A stretch of DNA of 64,000 nt. It comes from Nocardioides sp. TRM66260-LWL (GTDB lineage Bacteria; Actinomycetota; Actinomycetes; Propionibacteriales; Nocardioidaceae). The notes under the pieces were generated by a model. It had not been told where the DNA came from and searched no databases. It was given only the letters and a program-made list of their open reading frames with translations. A program made the position numbers and the translations under genes. The stretch is from positions 1,116,001-1,180,000 of the forward strand of contig NZ_JAIQZK010000001.1 in NCBI RefSeq assembly GCF_020075545.1, in the 5' to 3' direction. Below, piece after piece: positions 1 through 9,396 of the stretch (its first letter is position 1; every line of letters starts with the position of its first letter).

Positions 1-1325
<1,325 letters not shown>

Positions 1326-1380
1326 CGCCGGCCGGGTGGCGCCGACCGCCAGCAGCGGCGGGAGCGTCGGCGGCGCCGCC

Positions 1381-1386
1381 TAGACT
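1381..1386 (+). promoter_or_regulatory. -10 element for the enoyl-CoA hydratase gene
   Basis: TAGACT lies 6 bases before the ATG at 1393 with no Shine-Dalgarno sequence between, which implies a leaderless transcript. Confidence 0.6.
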
Positions 1387-1392
1387 CCGGCC

Positions 1393-2178
1393 ATGACGCT
1401 GCCCTCCGCCGACGCGCTCGCCGCGGCCGGTCTCGAGCTCGAGATCGCCGGCCCCCTCGCCACCCTGACGCTGCACCGGCCCGAGGTCCGCAACGCGCAG
1501 ACGCCGACGATGTGGCGCACCATGGCGGCGATCGGCGCCGGGCTCTCCGACGACGTCCGGGTGGTCGTGGTGCGCGGTGCCGGGGGCACCTTCTCCGCGG
1601 GTCTCGACCGCGCCATGCTCGACCCGACGACCACCGGCGTCGAGACCGTCACCGACCTGCTGACGCTCACCGACGCGGAGATGTCGGCCACGATCGACGC
1701 CTACCAGCAGGGCTTCACCTGGCTGCGCGACCCGCGGCGCATCTCCATCGCCGCCGTGCAGGGCCACGCCGTCGGCGCGGGCTTCCAGCTCGCCCTCTCC
1801 TGCGACCTGCGCGTGCTCGCCGACGACGCGCTGCTGTGCATGAAGGAGGCCGCGCTCGGCCTCGTCCCCGACCTGACGGGAACAAAGCCGCTGGTCGAGG
1901 CGGTTGGCTACTCCCGGGCGCTGGAGATCTGCGTCACCGCTCGCACCGTCGCGGCCGACGAGGCGCAGGCCATCGGCCTGGCCCTCACGGTCGTCCCGGC
2001 CGAGCGGCTGGAGCAGACGGTCTCCGACCTCGTCGGCGCCCTCACCGCGCCGCTCCCGGGGGCGGTGCGCGAGATCAAGGCCCTCCTGCTCGGAGCGGCC
2101 GAGACCGACCTCGAGACGCACCGGCGGCTCGAGCGCGAGGCCCAGGGCCGACGCTTCCGCGAGATCGCCGGAGGCTGA
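1393..2178 (+). CDS. Enoyl-CoA hydratase/isomerase family protein
   Basis: Crotonase-fold enzyme of 261 residues, expected to act on an acyl-CoA thioester in fatty acid or amino acid breakdown. The oxyanion-hole segments are visible: GGTFSAGLDR around residues 64-73 and QGHAVGAGFQLALS around 123-136. The acidic residue in MKEAALGLVP (about 150-159) is a candidate catalytic glutamate. The length matches the family. The start is set by the -10 box at 1381. The following ABC exporter gene begins 52 bases after the stop and has its own ribosome binding site. The substrate cannot be deduced. Confidence 0.9.
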   Translation: MTLPSADALAAAGLELEIAGPLATLTLHRPEVRNAQTPTMWRTMAAIGAGLSDDVRVVVVRGAGGTFSAGLDRAMLDPTTTGVETVTDLLTLTDAEMSATIDAYQQGFTWLRDPRRISIAAVQGHAVGAGFQLALSCDLRVLADDALLCMKEAALGLVPDLTGTKPLVEAVGYSRALEICVTARTVAADEAQAIGLALTVVPAERLEQTVSDLVGALTAPLPGAVREIKALLLGAAETDLETHRRLEREAQGRRFREIAGG

Positions 2179-2230
2179 GGCCGGGTCCGGCACGGCCCGC
2201 CACAGCACACAGCGAGCTCAGGAGGCAGCG

Positions 2231-4111
2231 ATGTCAGGGATGATGGGAGCCGCGCACGCGTGGCGGACGCTGCGCACCGACCGGAGCGTCGCCGAGCACC
2301 GGCTCGGCCGCGACACGGTCCGGCGCGTGCTGTCGTTCGCCCGCCCGCACCGACGGCTGATCGCGGCCTTCCTCGCGGTCACGATCATCGACGCGGGCAC
2401 CGTGGTCGTCACCCCGCTGCTCATCCGCCACGTCGTCGACGACGGCATCCTGGCCGGCGACCGCGGCGTCATCACCTGGCTGGCGCTGGCCATGGGCCTG
2501 TTCGCGGTCGTCACCGCGGTGCTGAGCGTGCTCTCGGGCTGGCTGTCCTCGCGCATCGGCGAGGGCCTCATCTTCGACCTGCGCACCCGGGTCTTCGGGC
2601 ACGTGCAGCGGCAGTCGCTCGCGTTCTTCACCCGCACCCAGACCGGCGCGCTGGTCAGCCGGCTCAACAACGACGTCATCGGCGCCCAGCGCGCCTTCAC
2701 CGCCACCCTCGGCAGCGTGGTCTCCAACGCGATCGCCGCGGTGGTCGTCGGCGTCACGATGGTGGCGCTGAGCTGGCAGGTCACGCTCCTGTGCCTGGCC
2801 GTCTTCCCGATCCTGGTGCTCGCCTCGCGCTACGTGTCGGCCCGACTGGTGGGCCTGACCCGCGCCCAGATGGACGGCAACGCCGAGATGGGCACGGTGA
2901 TGACCGAGCGGTTCAACGTCGGCGGCGCCATGCTGCTCAAGCTCTTCGGACGGCGCCCCGAGGAGGACGCGCTCTTCGCCGGCAAGGCCGCCCGCGTCCG
3001 CGACCTCGGCGTGCGCATCGCGCTGACGACCCGGATCTTCGGCGCGGCCATGCTGCTGGTGCCCGCGCTCGCCACCGCGCTCGTGTACGGCGTCGGCGGC
3101 CAGCTCGCGGTCTCCGGGGCGCTGAGCGTCGGCACGCTGCTCGCGCTCGCGACCCTGCTGCTGCGCCTGCTCGGCCCCTTGCAGGGTCTCTCGAACGTGC
3201 GGGTCGACGTCATGACCGCGCTGGTCAGCTTCGAGCGCGTCTTCGAGGTGCTCGACCTGCCCTCGCTGATCGTCGAGCGACCCGGAGCCCGCGCGGTGCC
3301 GATCGGCGCCGACGGCTCGGTGGGCCTGGAGTTCGACGCCGTGCGCTTCGCCTACCCCCGGGCCGACGAGGTCTCGCTGGCCTCGCTGGAGGCCGTGGCG
3401 CGCCCCGAGGGCGTCCGGGAGCGCACCGAGGTGCTGCGCGAGGTCTCCTTCCGCGCCGAGCCCGGTCAGCTGGTGGCGCTCGTCGGCCCCTCGGGCGCCG
3501 GCAAGTCGACCATCACCCACCTGGTCTCGCGCCTCTACGACGTCTCCGACGGCGTCGTGCGGGTCGGGGGCGTCGATGTGCGCGACCTGGCGCTCGACTC
3601 GCTCGAGGACGCCGTCGGCTACGTCACCCAGGACGCCCACCTGTTCCACGACACGATCGGCGCCAACCTGCGCTACGCGCGGCCCGGCGCCACCGACGAG
3701 CAGCTGTGGGACGCCCTGCGCGCCGCCCAGGTCGCCGATCTCGTCGAGAGCCTGCCCGACCGCCTCGACACCGTCGTCGGCGACCGCGGCTACCGGCTCT
3801 CCGGCGGCGAGCGCCAGCGGCTCGCGATCGCCCGGCTCCTGCTCAAGGCGCCGCCGATCGTCGTGCTCGACGAGGCCACCGCCCACCTCGACTCCGAGTC
3901 CGAGGCGGCGGTGCAGCGGGCGCTCGACGCGGCGCTGGAGGGACGCACGTCGCTGGTCATCGCCCACCGGCTCTCGACCGTGCGCCACGCCGACCAGATC
4001 CTCGTGCTCGACGGCGGCCGCATCGTCCAGCGCGGCACGCACGAGGAGCTGCTCGCCGCCGGTGGGCTCTACGCCGACCTCCACCGCACGCAGTTCAGCA
4101 CGGCCGGCTGA
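2231..4111 (+). CDS. ABC transporter, fused permease and ATPase (exporter type)
   Basis: Half-transporter of 626 residues with an N-terminal six-helix membrane domain and a C-terminal ATPase, so it should dimerise in the cytoplasmic membrane. Walker A GPSGAGKST is near residue 418, the signature LSGGERQRLAIARLLL near 522, and Walker B IVVLDEATAHLD near 542. The ATG at 2231 is chosen because AGGAGG stands 5 bases upstream (2220-2225) and the hydrophobic segments begin soon after. Longer upstream readings run through the preceding gene. The ATPase holds an insertion of roughly 20 residues rich in Glu and Arg before its Walker A. The cargo is unknown; lipids or drugs are typical of the family. 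Confidence 0.93.
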   Translation: MSGMMGAAHAWRTLRTDRSVAEHRLGRDTVRRVLSFARPHRRLIAAFLAVTIIDAGTVVVTPLLIRHVVDDGILAGDRGVITWLALAMGLFAVVTAVLSVLSGWLSSRIGEGLIFDLRTRVFGHVQRQSLAFFTRTQTGALVSRLNNDVIGAQRAFTATLGSVVSNAIAAVVVGVTMVALSWQVTLLCLAVFPILVLASRYVSARLVGLTRAQMDGNAEMGTVMTERFNVGGAMLLKLFGRRPEEDALFAGKAARVRDLGVRIALTTRIFGAAMLLVPALATALVYGVGGQLAVSGALSVGTLLALATLLLRLLGPLQGLSNVRVDVMTALVSFERVFEVLDLPSLIVERPGARAVPIGADGSVGLEFDAVRFAYPRADEVSLASLEAVARPEGVRERTEVLREVSFRAEPGQLVALVGPSGAGKSTITHLVSRLYDVSDGVVRVGGVDVRDLALDSLEDAVGYVTQDAHLFHDTIGANLRYARPGATDEQLWDALRAAQVADLVESLPDRLDTVVGDRGYRLSGGERQRLAIARLLLKAPPIVVLDEATAHLDSESEAAVQRALDAALEGRTSLVIAHRLSTVRHADQILVLDGGRIVQRGTHEELLAAGGLYADLHRTQFSTAG

Positions 4112-4134
4112 GCCGCAGCCCCCGGCTCAGCCGG
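4104..4134. terminator. Bidirectional hairpin inside two convergent stop codons
   Basis: A perfect 12-bp stem (4104-4115 with 4123-4134, 7-base loop) contains the TGA of the ABC exporter gene and the TGA of the convergent SURF1 gene. It can serve both transcripts. There is no T-run, as is common in GC-rich actinobacteria. Confidence 0.65.
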
Positions 4135-5107
4135 AGCGGTCGGCCGCCTGACGCTCCGCCTCGCGGCGCGCGGCCTCCTCGGCCGCGGCGCGTGCCTCGG
4201 CCTCGGCCCGCATCCGGGCGTACGGGTGGTTGGTCTGGCGCGGCTTCTTGGCCTTCGGCGGACGACCGCCGAACGGCCCGGCCAGCCGCTGGGCGAGCGG
4301 GTCGCCGGTCGCGGCCACGGCGTCCTGCCCGGCGACGTCAGCGCCGTCGGCGCCGCCGGCGCGGCTGCGGGTGCCCCGGGGGCCCCGGCGCCACTCGTCG
4401 TAGAGCAGGTAGAAGAAGCCGAACACGGCCAGGACGCCGAAGAACCACCACTGCAGGCCGTAGAAGAAGTGCGGGCCGTTGTCGAGCTCGGGCAGCTCGA
4501 CGGACCGGAGGCCCTCGGCCGGCCGGCCGTCCTCGGAGCGCAGCTCGACCCAGCCGCCGTAGACGGTGCGCTGCTGGGCCGCGGCGATGGCGGTGCTCGA
4601 GACCGCGCGCACCGAGTTGGCGTCGACGGTCGTGGAGTCGCCGCTGCCGTCGGCGCGGACGTAGCCCTGCACCTCGACCTCGCCGGTCGGCGGCTGCGGC
4701 GCGTTCGGGGGCAGCGGGCCGCCCGCGTTGTCGGTGGGCAGCCAGCCCCGATCGACCAGCAGCGTCGTGCCGTCGGCGGTGACCAGCGGCACCAGCAGGT
4801 CGACGCCCGACGCGCCGTCGCGGGTGCGGTAGCGCACGACGATCGTCCGGGCGGCGTCGTAGGTGCCGCGCGCGGAGACGACGCGCCACTCGTCGGCCTT
4901 GGCCACCGGACGTCCCGGAGCGAGGACGTCCTGCACCGGCGTGGGCGCGAGCGCCTCGTTGGTGCGGACGATCGCGTTGTTCTCCTTGCGGTCGGCCAGG
5001 CGGCCGAACTGCCACTCGCCGAGCCACCACGTGGCGTAGGCGATGAGCACGACCGCGACGGCGAAGAGCGCCCAGCGTCGGCTGATCAGGAAGCGGAGCG
5101 AACCCAC
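4127..5107 (-). CDS. SURF1 family cytochrome oxidase biogenesis protein
   Basis: Membrane protein of 326 residues in the SURF1 family, which helps heme A insertion and assembly of aa3-type cytochrome c oxidase. One membrane helix lies at about residues 12-30 (ending WWLGEWQFGRL, a typical SURF1 motif) and a second at about 215-236 (FFYGLQWWFFGVLAVFGFF). The large extracytoplasmic loop between them carries LLVDRGWLP. After the second helix there is an unusually long charged tail of about 90 residues rich in Arg, Ala and Glu. The GTG start at 5107 follows TAGCCT by 6 bases. The gene is divergent from moaA and convergent with the ABC exporter. Confidence 0.9.
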   Translation of the reverse strand: MGSLRFLISRRWALFAVAVVLIAYATWWLGEWQFGRLADRKENNAIVRTNEALAPTPVQDVLAPGRPVAKADEWRVVSARGTYDAARTIVVRYRTRDGASGVDLLVPLVTADGTTLLVDRGWLPTDNAGGPLPPNAPQPPTGEVEVQGYVRADGSGDSTTVDANSVRAVSSTAIAAAQQRTVYGGWVELRSEDGRPAEGLRSVELPELDNGPHFFYGLQWWFFGVLAVFGFFYLLYDEWRRGPRGTRSRAGGADGADVAGQDAVAATGDPLAQRLAGPFGGRPPKAKKPRQTNHPYARMRAEAEARAAAEEAARREAERQAADRSG

Positions 5108-5113
5108 CGCTCC

Positions 5114-5119
5114 AGGCTA
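5114..5119 (-). promoter_or_regulatory. -10 element for the SURF1 gene
   Basis: TAGCCT on the minus strand, 6 bases before the GTG at 5107. It sits in the 65-base gap shared with moaA. Confidence 0.6.
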
Positions 5120-5160
5120 GCCGGGGGACCCGAGACGTCCGGCCGGCAGGGAGGCACCCG

Positions 5161-5166
5161 TAGGCT
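5161..5166 (+). promoter_or_regulatory. -10 element for moaA
   Basis: TAGGCT, 6 bases before the ATG at 5173. It faces away from the SURF1 promoter about 40 bases to its left. Confidence 0.6.
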
Positions 5167-5172
5167 CGTCGC

Positions 5173-6183
5173 ATGACCCCCTTCCGGCTCGAGGACCGCT
5201 TCGGGCGCGTCGCCACCGACCTGCGGGTCTCCCTGACCGACCGATGCAACCTGCGCTGCACCTACTGCATGCCGGCCGAGGGCCTCGACTGGCTGCCCGA
5301 CGACGTCACGCTCACCGACGACGAGGTCGTCCGGCTGATCACCGTGGCCGTGGAGCGCCTCGGCGTCGACGAGGTGCGCTTCACCGGCGGCGAGCCGCTG
5401 GTGCGTCGCGGCCTGGTCGACATCGTCGCCCGCACCCGCGAGGCCGGGGAGCGCCTGGGCCGTCCGCTGGAGCTCTCCCTCACCACGAACGGCCTCGGCC
5501 TGGCCCGCACCGCGGCCTCGCTCGCCGCCGCGGGCCTCGACCGGGTCAACGTCAGCCTCGACACCGTCCGAGCGGAGACGTTCGCCGAGATCACCCGCCG
5601 CGACCGCCTCCACGACGTCGTGGCCGGCCTGGAGGCTGCGGCGGAGGCCGGCATGACGCCGGTGAAGGTCAACGCCGTGCTGCTGCGCGACGTCAACGAC
5701 GACCAGGCCGGCGAGCTGCTCGACTGGTGCCTCGAGCGCTCCTACGAGCTGCGGTTCATCGAGCAGATGCCGCTGGACGCCCAGCACGGGTGGTCGCGCT
5801 CGACGATGATCACCGCCGAGGAGATCCTCGAGCGGCTGGGTCGCACCCACACGCTGACGCCCGCCGTCGAGCCGCGGGGCAGCGCCCCGGCCGAGCGCTG
5901 GCTGGTCGACGGCGGGCCGGCCACCGTCGGCGTCATCGCCTCGGTCACCCGACCGTTCTGCGGCGACTGCGACCGCGTGCGGCTCACCGCCGACGGGCAG
6001 GTGCGCACCTGCCTGTTCGCGCGGGAGGAGTCCGACCTGCGCACCGCGATGCGCGCCGGGGCCGACGACGCCGAGCTGGCCGACCGCTGGGTCACCGCCA
6101 TGCGCGGCAAGGCCGCCGGCCACGGCATCGACGACCCGACCTTCCTGCAGCCCGACCGGCCGATGTCGGCGATCGGCGGCTGA
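5173..6183 (+). CDS. moaA: GTP 3',8-cyclase MoaA
   Basis: Radical SAM enzyme of 336 residues that converts GTP to 3',8-cyclo-GTP, the first step of molybdenum cofactor synthesis. The N-terminal SAM cluster motif CNLRCTYC holds Cys25, Cys29 and Cys32. The second 4Fe-4S site is CGDC plus a later Cys (about residues 263, 266 and 280). The protein ends in the conserved Gly-Gly pair required for activity. TGGEPL near residue 75 is the SAM-binding glycine motif. The length is normal. No other molybdopterin genes are adjacent, so the rest of the pathway must lie elsewhere. Confidence 0.97.
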   Translation: MTPFRLEDRFGRVATDLRVSLTDRCNLRCTYCMPAEGLDWLPDDVTLTDDEVVRLITVAVERLGVDEVRFTGGEPLVRRGLVDIVARTREAGERLGRPLELSLTTNGLGLARTAASLAAAGLDRVNVSLDTVRAETFAEITRRDRLHDVVAGLEAAAEAGMTPVKVNAVLLRDVNDDQAGELLDWCLERSYELRFIEQMPLDAQHGWSRSTMITAEEILERLGRTHTLTPAVEPRGSAPAERWLVDGGPATVGVIASVTRPFCGDCDRVRLTADGQVRTCLFAREESDLRTAMRAGADDAELADRWVTAMRGKAAGHGIDDPTFLQPDRPMSAIGG

Positions 6184-6199
6184 GCGGAGTCCCGGCGCC

Positions 6200-6454
6200 T
6201 CAGGCGCCGGGCGCGGCCTCGGGGAACGGCACGACGTCCTTGAGGAAGCCGCGGGAGGACAGGAACGACGACAGCGACGTCCGGTGCTCCTCGCAGGCCA
6301 GCCAGGTCTTGCGCCGGTCGGGCGTGTGGAGCCGCGGGTTGTTCCACTGCAGCGCGGACGTCGCGGGCTCCACGCACCCCTTGGCCGAGCAGACGTCGGG
6401 CCCCGTGGCGGAGGGCTCCAACGGCGCGCGGCCGGGGACGGGCTGCTCAGCCAC
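6200..6454 (-). CDS. Small Cys/His-containing conserved actinobacterial protein
   Basis: Protein of 84 residues with CSAKGC near residues 22-27 and CEEH near 54-57, a spacing that could hold zinc. Between them is the segment QWNNPRLHTPDRRKTWLAC. Similar short actinobacterial proteins are known, and I recall some carrying an acetone carboxylase label, but nothing here supports an enzyme: the protein is far too small. It starts 8 bases inside the upstream DUF3099 gene, so the two are probably cotranscribed. Its stop faces the end of moaA 16 bases away. The function is unknown. Confidence 0.75.
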   Translation of the reverse strand: MAEQPVPGRAPLEPSATGPDVCSAKGCVEPATSALQWNNPRLHTPDRRKTWLACEEHRTSLSSFLSSRGFLKDVVPFPEAAPGA

Positions 6455-6746
6455 CGAGCTCGCGGTGGTCGATCGTCCGGCGCAGCTCGAAGGAGTCGGT
6501 GCGCTGGGTCGACACGTTCGCCAGCACGACGGCGAAGTAGGGGAGGATGATCGCGCCGGCGATCAGGATCGGCCAGAGCCAGCCGATGCCCGCGAGGCCG
6601 GCGATCACCGCGCCCACGAAGCACAGCGAGCGCAGGCTCATGCTGAGCAGGTAGCGCTTCTGCCGGGTCGCGATGTCGTCGGAGCGGTTGCCGCCCACCG
6701 TGGTGATGCGGATGGGCTCGGCTGCTGGGGTACGAGACTTGGCCAC
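6447..6746 (-). CDS. DUF3099-like membrane protein
   Basis: Protein of 99 residues resembling the DUF3099 family of actinobacteria. A short N-terminal part carries ITTVGGNRSDDIATRQKRYL. Two membrane helices follow (around SLCFVGAVIAGLAGIGWLWP and ILIAGAIILPYFAVVLANV), then a charged C-terminal tail. The GTG at 6746 is preferred because TACGCT lies 6 bases upstream. A longer frame reaching 6908 would run through the dodecin gene on the other strand and is rejected. It probably forms an operon with the small Cys/His protein. The function is unknown. Confidence 0.8.
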   Translation of the reverse strand: MAKSRTPAAEPIRITTVGGNRSDDIATRQKRYLLSMSLRSLCFVGAVIAGLAGIGWLWPILIAGAIILPYFAVVLANVSTQRTDSFELRRTIDHRELGG

Positions 6747-6752
6747 CTCTCC

Positions 6753-6758
6753 AGCGTA
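6753..6758 (-). promoter_or_regulatory. -10 element for the DUF3099 gene
   Basis: TACGCT on the minus strand, 6 bases before the GTG at 6746. This site decides the start of that gene. Confidence 0.5.
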
Positions 6759-6810
6759 CGTGCGCACCACTAGGATCGGCCCGTCCCGTCCCGCCCCCGA
6801 GAGGCCACCG

Positions 6811-7023
6811 ATGTCCAACCGCACGTACCGCATCACCGAGATCGTGGGCACCTCGCCCGACGGCATCGAGGAGGCCATCCGCAACGGCGTCGAGCGCGCC
6901 TCCCGCACCCTGCGTCACCTCGACTGGTTCGAGGTCACCCAGGTGCGCGGTCACATCAAGGACGGCGGCGTCGAGCACTTCCAGGTCGGCATGAAGATCG
7001 GCTTCCGGCTCGAGGACGACTGA
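6811..7023 (+). CDS. Dodecin family flavin-binding protein
   Basis: Protein of 70 residues matching dodecins, small proteins that assemble into dodecameric shells and store or buffer flavins such as FMN. Family features are EIVGTSPDGIEEAIRNGVER near the N-terminus, LDWFEVTQVRGHI in the middle (its Trp stacks on the flavin in the family) and FQVGMKIGFRLE at the end. The ATG at 6811 follows GAGAGG by about 5 bases. TAGGAT at 6771-6776 is a likely -10, giving a short leader. A hairpin closes the unit at 7058. Confidence 0.92.
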   Translation: MSNRTYRITEIVGTSPDGIEEAIRNGVERASRTLRHLDWFEVTQVRGHIKDGGVEHFQVGMKIGFRLEDD

Positions 7024-7057
7024 CCGTCCCGACTCCGTCGCGCCTCCCTCACGACCC

Positions 7058-7088
7058 GTGCCGCGTCCCCGATCCGGGGGCGCGGCAC
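7058..7088 (+). terminator. Stem-loop after the dodecin gene
   Basis: GTGCCGCGTCCCC at 7058-7070 pairs with GGGGGCGCGGCAC at 7076-7088 except for one wobble. It lies 35 bases after the dodecin stop and upstream of the fabG promoter. Confidence 0.6.
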
Positions 7089-7128
7089 GCGTCGTCCCGG
7101 GCGCTTAGGCGTACCTGGCGGTAATCAC

Positions 7129-7134
7129 TACGGT
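7129..7134 (+). promoter_or_regulatory. -10 element for fabG
   Basis: TACGGT, 8 bases before the GTG at 7143. Confidence 0.5.
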
Positions 7135-7142
7135 CGGGACGC

Positions 7143-7880
7143 GTGAGTCAGCAGCCCGCCGTCGCGTCCGCCACCGCCCCCCGCTCCGTGCTCGTCACCG
7201 GAGGCAACCGCGGCATCGGCCGGGCCATCGCCGAGGCGTTCCTCGCCCAGGGCGACCTGGTCGCGGTCACCACCCGCAGCGGCGGCGCGCCCGAGGGAGC
7301 GCTCGACGTGCGCTGCGACGTCACCGATCCCGCCGCCGTCGACGCCGCGTTCGCGGACGTCGAGGCCGCCCACGGGCCCGTCGAGGTGCTCGTCGCGAAC
7401 GCCGGCGTCACCGCCGACACCCTGCTCCTGCGGATGAGCGAGGACGACTGGTCGCGCGTCCTCGAGACGAACCTCACCGGCTCCTACCGGCTGACCAAGC
7501 GGGCCGCGAAGGGCATGCTCCGGCTTAAGCGGGGCCGCATCGTGCTCGTCTCCTCGGTCGTCGGGCTGCTCGGCTCCGCGGGCCAGGCCAACTACGCCGC
7601 GTCCAAGGCCGGGCTGGTCGGGCTCGCCCGTTCGGTGGCCCGCGAGCTCGGCTCGCGCGGCATCACCGCCAACGTCGTCGCCCCGGGCTTCGTCGAGACC
7701 GACATGACGGCCGTGCTGCCCGAGGCGCAGCGCGAGCAGATCCGCGCCTCCGTGCCGCTGCAGCGCTACGCCTCGCCCGACGAGGTCGCCGCGGCGGTCG
7801 TCTGGCTGGCGGGGCCGGGAGCCGCCTACGTCACCGGCGCGGTGATCCCGGTCGACGGCGGCCTCGGCATGGGCCACTGA
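7143..7880 (+). CDS. fabG: 3-oxoacyl-ACP reductase FabG
   Basis: Short-chain dehydrogenase of 245 residues that reduces 3-oxoacyl-ACP with NADPH in type II fatty acid synthesis. The nucleotide motif TGGNRGIGRA lies at residues 19-28, NAGV near 86-89, and the catalytic Ser-Tyr-Lys set is Ser137/138, Tyr151 and Lys155 (YAASK). The N-terminal extension of about 12 residues rich in Ala and Ser is usual for actinobacterial MabA-type proteins. An enoyl-ACP reductase gene follows 88 bases later, the same order as mabA-inhA in mycobacteria, so the pair very likely works in one elongation cycle. Confidence 0.92.
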   Translation: MSQQPAVASATAPRSVLVTGGNRGIGRAIAEAFLAQGDLVAVTTRSGGAPEGALDVRCDVTDPAAVDAAFADVEAAHGPVEVLVANAGVTADTLLLRMSEDDWSRVLETNLTGSYRLTKRAAKGMLRLKRGRIVLVSSVVGLLGSAGQANYAASKAGLVGLARSVARELGSRGITANVVAPGFVETDMTAVLPEAQREQIRASVPLQRYASPDEVAAAVVWLAGPGAAYVTGAVIPVDGGLGMGH

Positions 7881-7968
7881 CGGCCCGTCCGCACCCTCCG
7901 AACCAGACCACCGCGGGCCCGCGCCCGACCCCACCGACACCCCACCGACACGTCAGGAGCACGTCACC

Positions 7969-8748
7969 ATGGGAATCCTCGAGGGCAAGCGCATCCTCGT
8001 CGCCGGCGTCACGATGGACACCTCCATCGGCTTCGCCACCGCCCGCTTCGCCCAGGAGCAGGGGGCCACGGTCCTCATCTCCAACTTCGGCCGGGCCCTG
8101 GGCATCACCCGGCGCATCGCCAAGCGTCTCCCCGCCGAGCCGCCGGTGCTGGAGCTCGACGTCACCGATCCGGCGCACCTCGAGCGCCTGCCGGCGCTGG
8201 TCCGCGAGCACCTGGGCGAGGACGCCCGGCTCGACGGCGTCGTCCACTCGATCGCCTACGGCAACCCCGAGACGCTGCTCGGCGGCCGCTTCCTCGACGG
8301 GCCGTGGGACGACGTCGCGCAGGCCGTCCAGGTGTCGGCCTACTCGCTGAAGTCCCTCGCCGCCGCCTGCCGGCCGCTGATGGGCGAGGGCGGCTCGATC
8401 GTGGGGCTCACCTTCGACGCCACGGTCGCCTGGCCGGCCTACGACTGGATGGGCGTGGCGAAGGCCGGGCTCGAGTCGTGCGCGCGTTACCTCGCCCGCG
8501 ACCTCGGCCCCGAGGGCATCCGGGTCAACCTGGTCAGCGCCGGCCCGCTGCGCACGCTGGCGGCGAAGGCGATCCCCGGCTTCTCCGACCTCGAGGAGCT
8601 CTGGGCCACCCGTGCCCCGCTGGGCTGGGACAACACCGACCAGGAGCCGACCGCCCGCGCGGTGTGCGCGCTGCTGAGCGATCTGTTCCCGGCCACGTCC
8701 GGCGAGATCGTCCACGTCGACGGCGGCTTCCACGCGATGGGCGCGTGA
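7969..8748 (+). CDS. fabI: Enoyl-ACP reductase, FabI/InhA type
   Basis: NADH-dependent enoyl-ACP reductase of 259 residues catalysing the last step of the fatty acid elongation cycle. It has the FabI-type nucleotide motif GVTMDTSIGFATARF rather than the classical GxxxGxG. The catalytic Tyr158 and Lys165 lie in AYDWMGVAKAG, and Ser94 sits in HSIAYG, matching the InhA layout. The ATG at 7969 has a GGAG element about 10 bases upstream (TCAGGAGCACGTCACC). It probably shares a transcript with fabG. InhA-class enzymes are isoniazid and triclosan targets in relatives; sensitivity cannot be judged here. Confidence 0.94.
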   Translation: MGILEGKRILVAGVTMDTSIGFATARFAQEQGATVLISNFGRALGITRRIAKRLPAEPPVLELDVTDPAHLERLPALVREHLGEDARLDGVVHSIAYGNPETLLGGRFLDGPWDDVAQAVQVSAYSLKSLAAACRPLMGEGGSIVGLTFDATVAWPAYDWMGVAKAGLESCARYLARDLGPEGIRVNLVSAGPLRTLAAKAIPGFSDLEELWATRAPLGWDNTDQEPTARAVCALLSDLFPATSGEIVHVDGGFHAMGA

Positions 8749-8823
8749 CGCGGCTCGCGTCCTGACGCCGCCTGCGGGGAGGGGGCGGTCGACGGGTGCG
8801 GGGGTGCCTGTCACCATTCCCGC

Positions 8824-9384
8824 GTGAGCGAGATGAGCGACGAGGCCGTCCCGACGCGTGGCCGGAGCACGGTGCGCCGCCGGCTGGTGGTGATGCGCCA
8901 CGCCAAGGCCGAGCAGGCCGGGGCCTCCGACTTCGTCCGCGAGCTCAGCGCGCGCGGCGTCGCCGACGCCGAGGCGACCGGGCGCTGGCTGGTCGAGCAG
9001 GGCGTCGAGCCCGACCACGCGCTCGTCTCGGCCGCCGTGCGCACCAGCCAGACGTGGGAGTCCGTGGCCGCGGCCGCCGGCTGGAGCGACGACGCGACCT
9101 ACGAGGACGCCCTCTACGAGGCGGGGCCGGAGACCGCGCTCGACCTCATCCGCGAGACTCCCGACGAGGCGCGCACCCTGATGGTCGTCGGCCACAACCC
9201 GACGATGGCCTACCTCGTCCAGCTGCTCGACGACGGCGACGGCGACGAGGACGCCTCCGCGGCCATCTCCACCGGCTATCCGACGGCGGCCGTCACGGTC
9301 TTCGACCTCGAGGGCGACTGGACCGACGTCGAGGAGCAGTGCGCCACGCTCGTGGCGCACCACGTGGCGCGCGCCGCGGGCTGA
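8824..9384 (+). CDS. SixA-like histidine phosphatase
   Basis: Protein of 186 residues from the small branch of the histidine phosphatase superfamily, similar to SixA, which removes phosphate from phosphohistidine. The catalytic motif LVVMRHAKAEQ is near residues 21-31, and the second active-site His is in VVGHNPTM near residue 122. The GTG at 8824 is 6 bases after CACCAT, a weak -10. An alternative in-frame ATG is four codons later. The protein has no signal peptide. It converges on serB, whose stop is 12 bases away. The physiological substrate is not evident. Confidence 0.85.
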   Translation: MSEMSDEAVPTRGRSTVRRRLVVMRHAKAEQAGASDFVRELSARGVADAEATGRWLVEQGVEPDHALVSAAVRTSQTWESVAAAAGWSDDATYEDALYEAGPETALDLIRETPDEARTLMVVGHNPTMAYLVQLLDDGDGDEDASAAISTGYPTAAVTVFDLEGDWTDVEEQCATLVAHHVARAAG

Positions 9385-9396
9385 CGCGGGGCTCGC

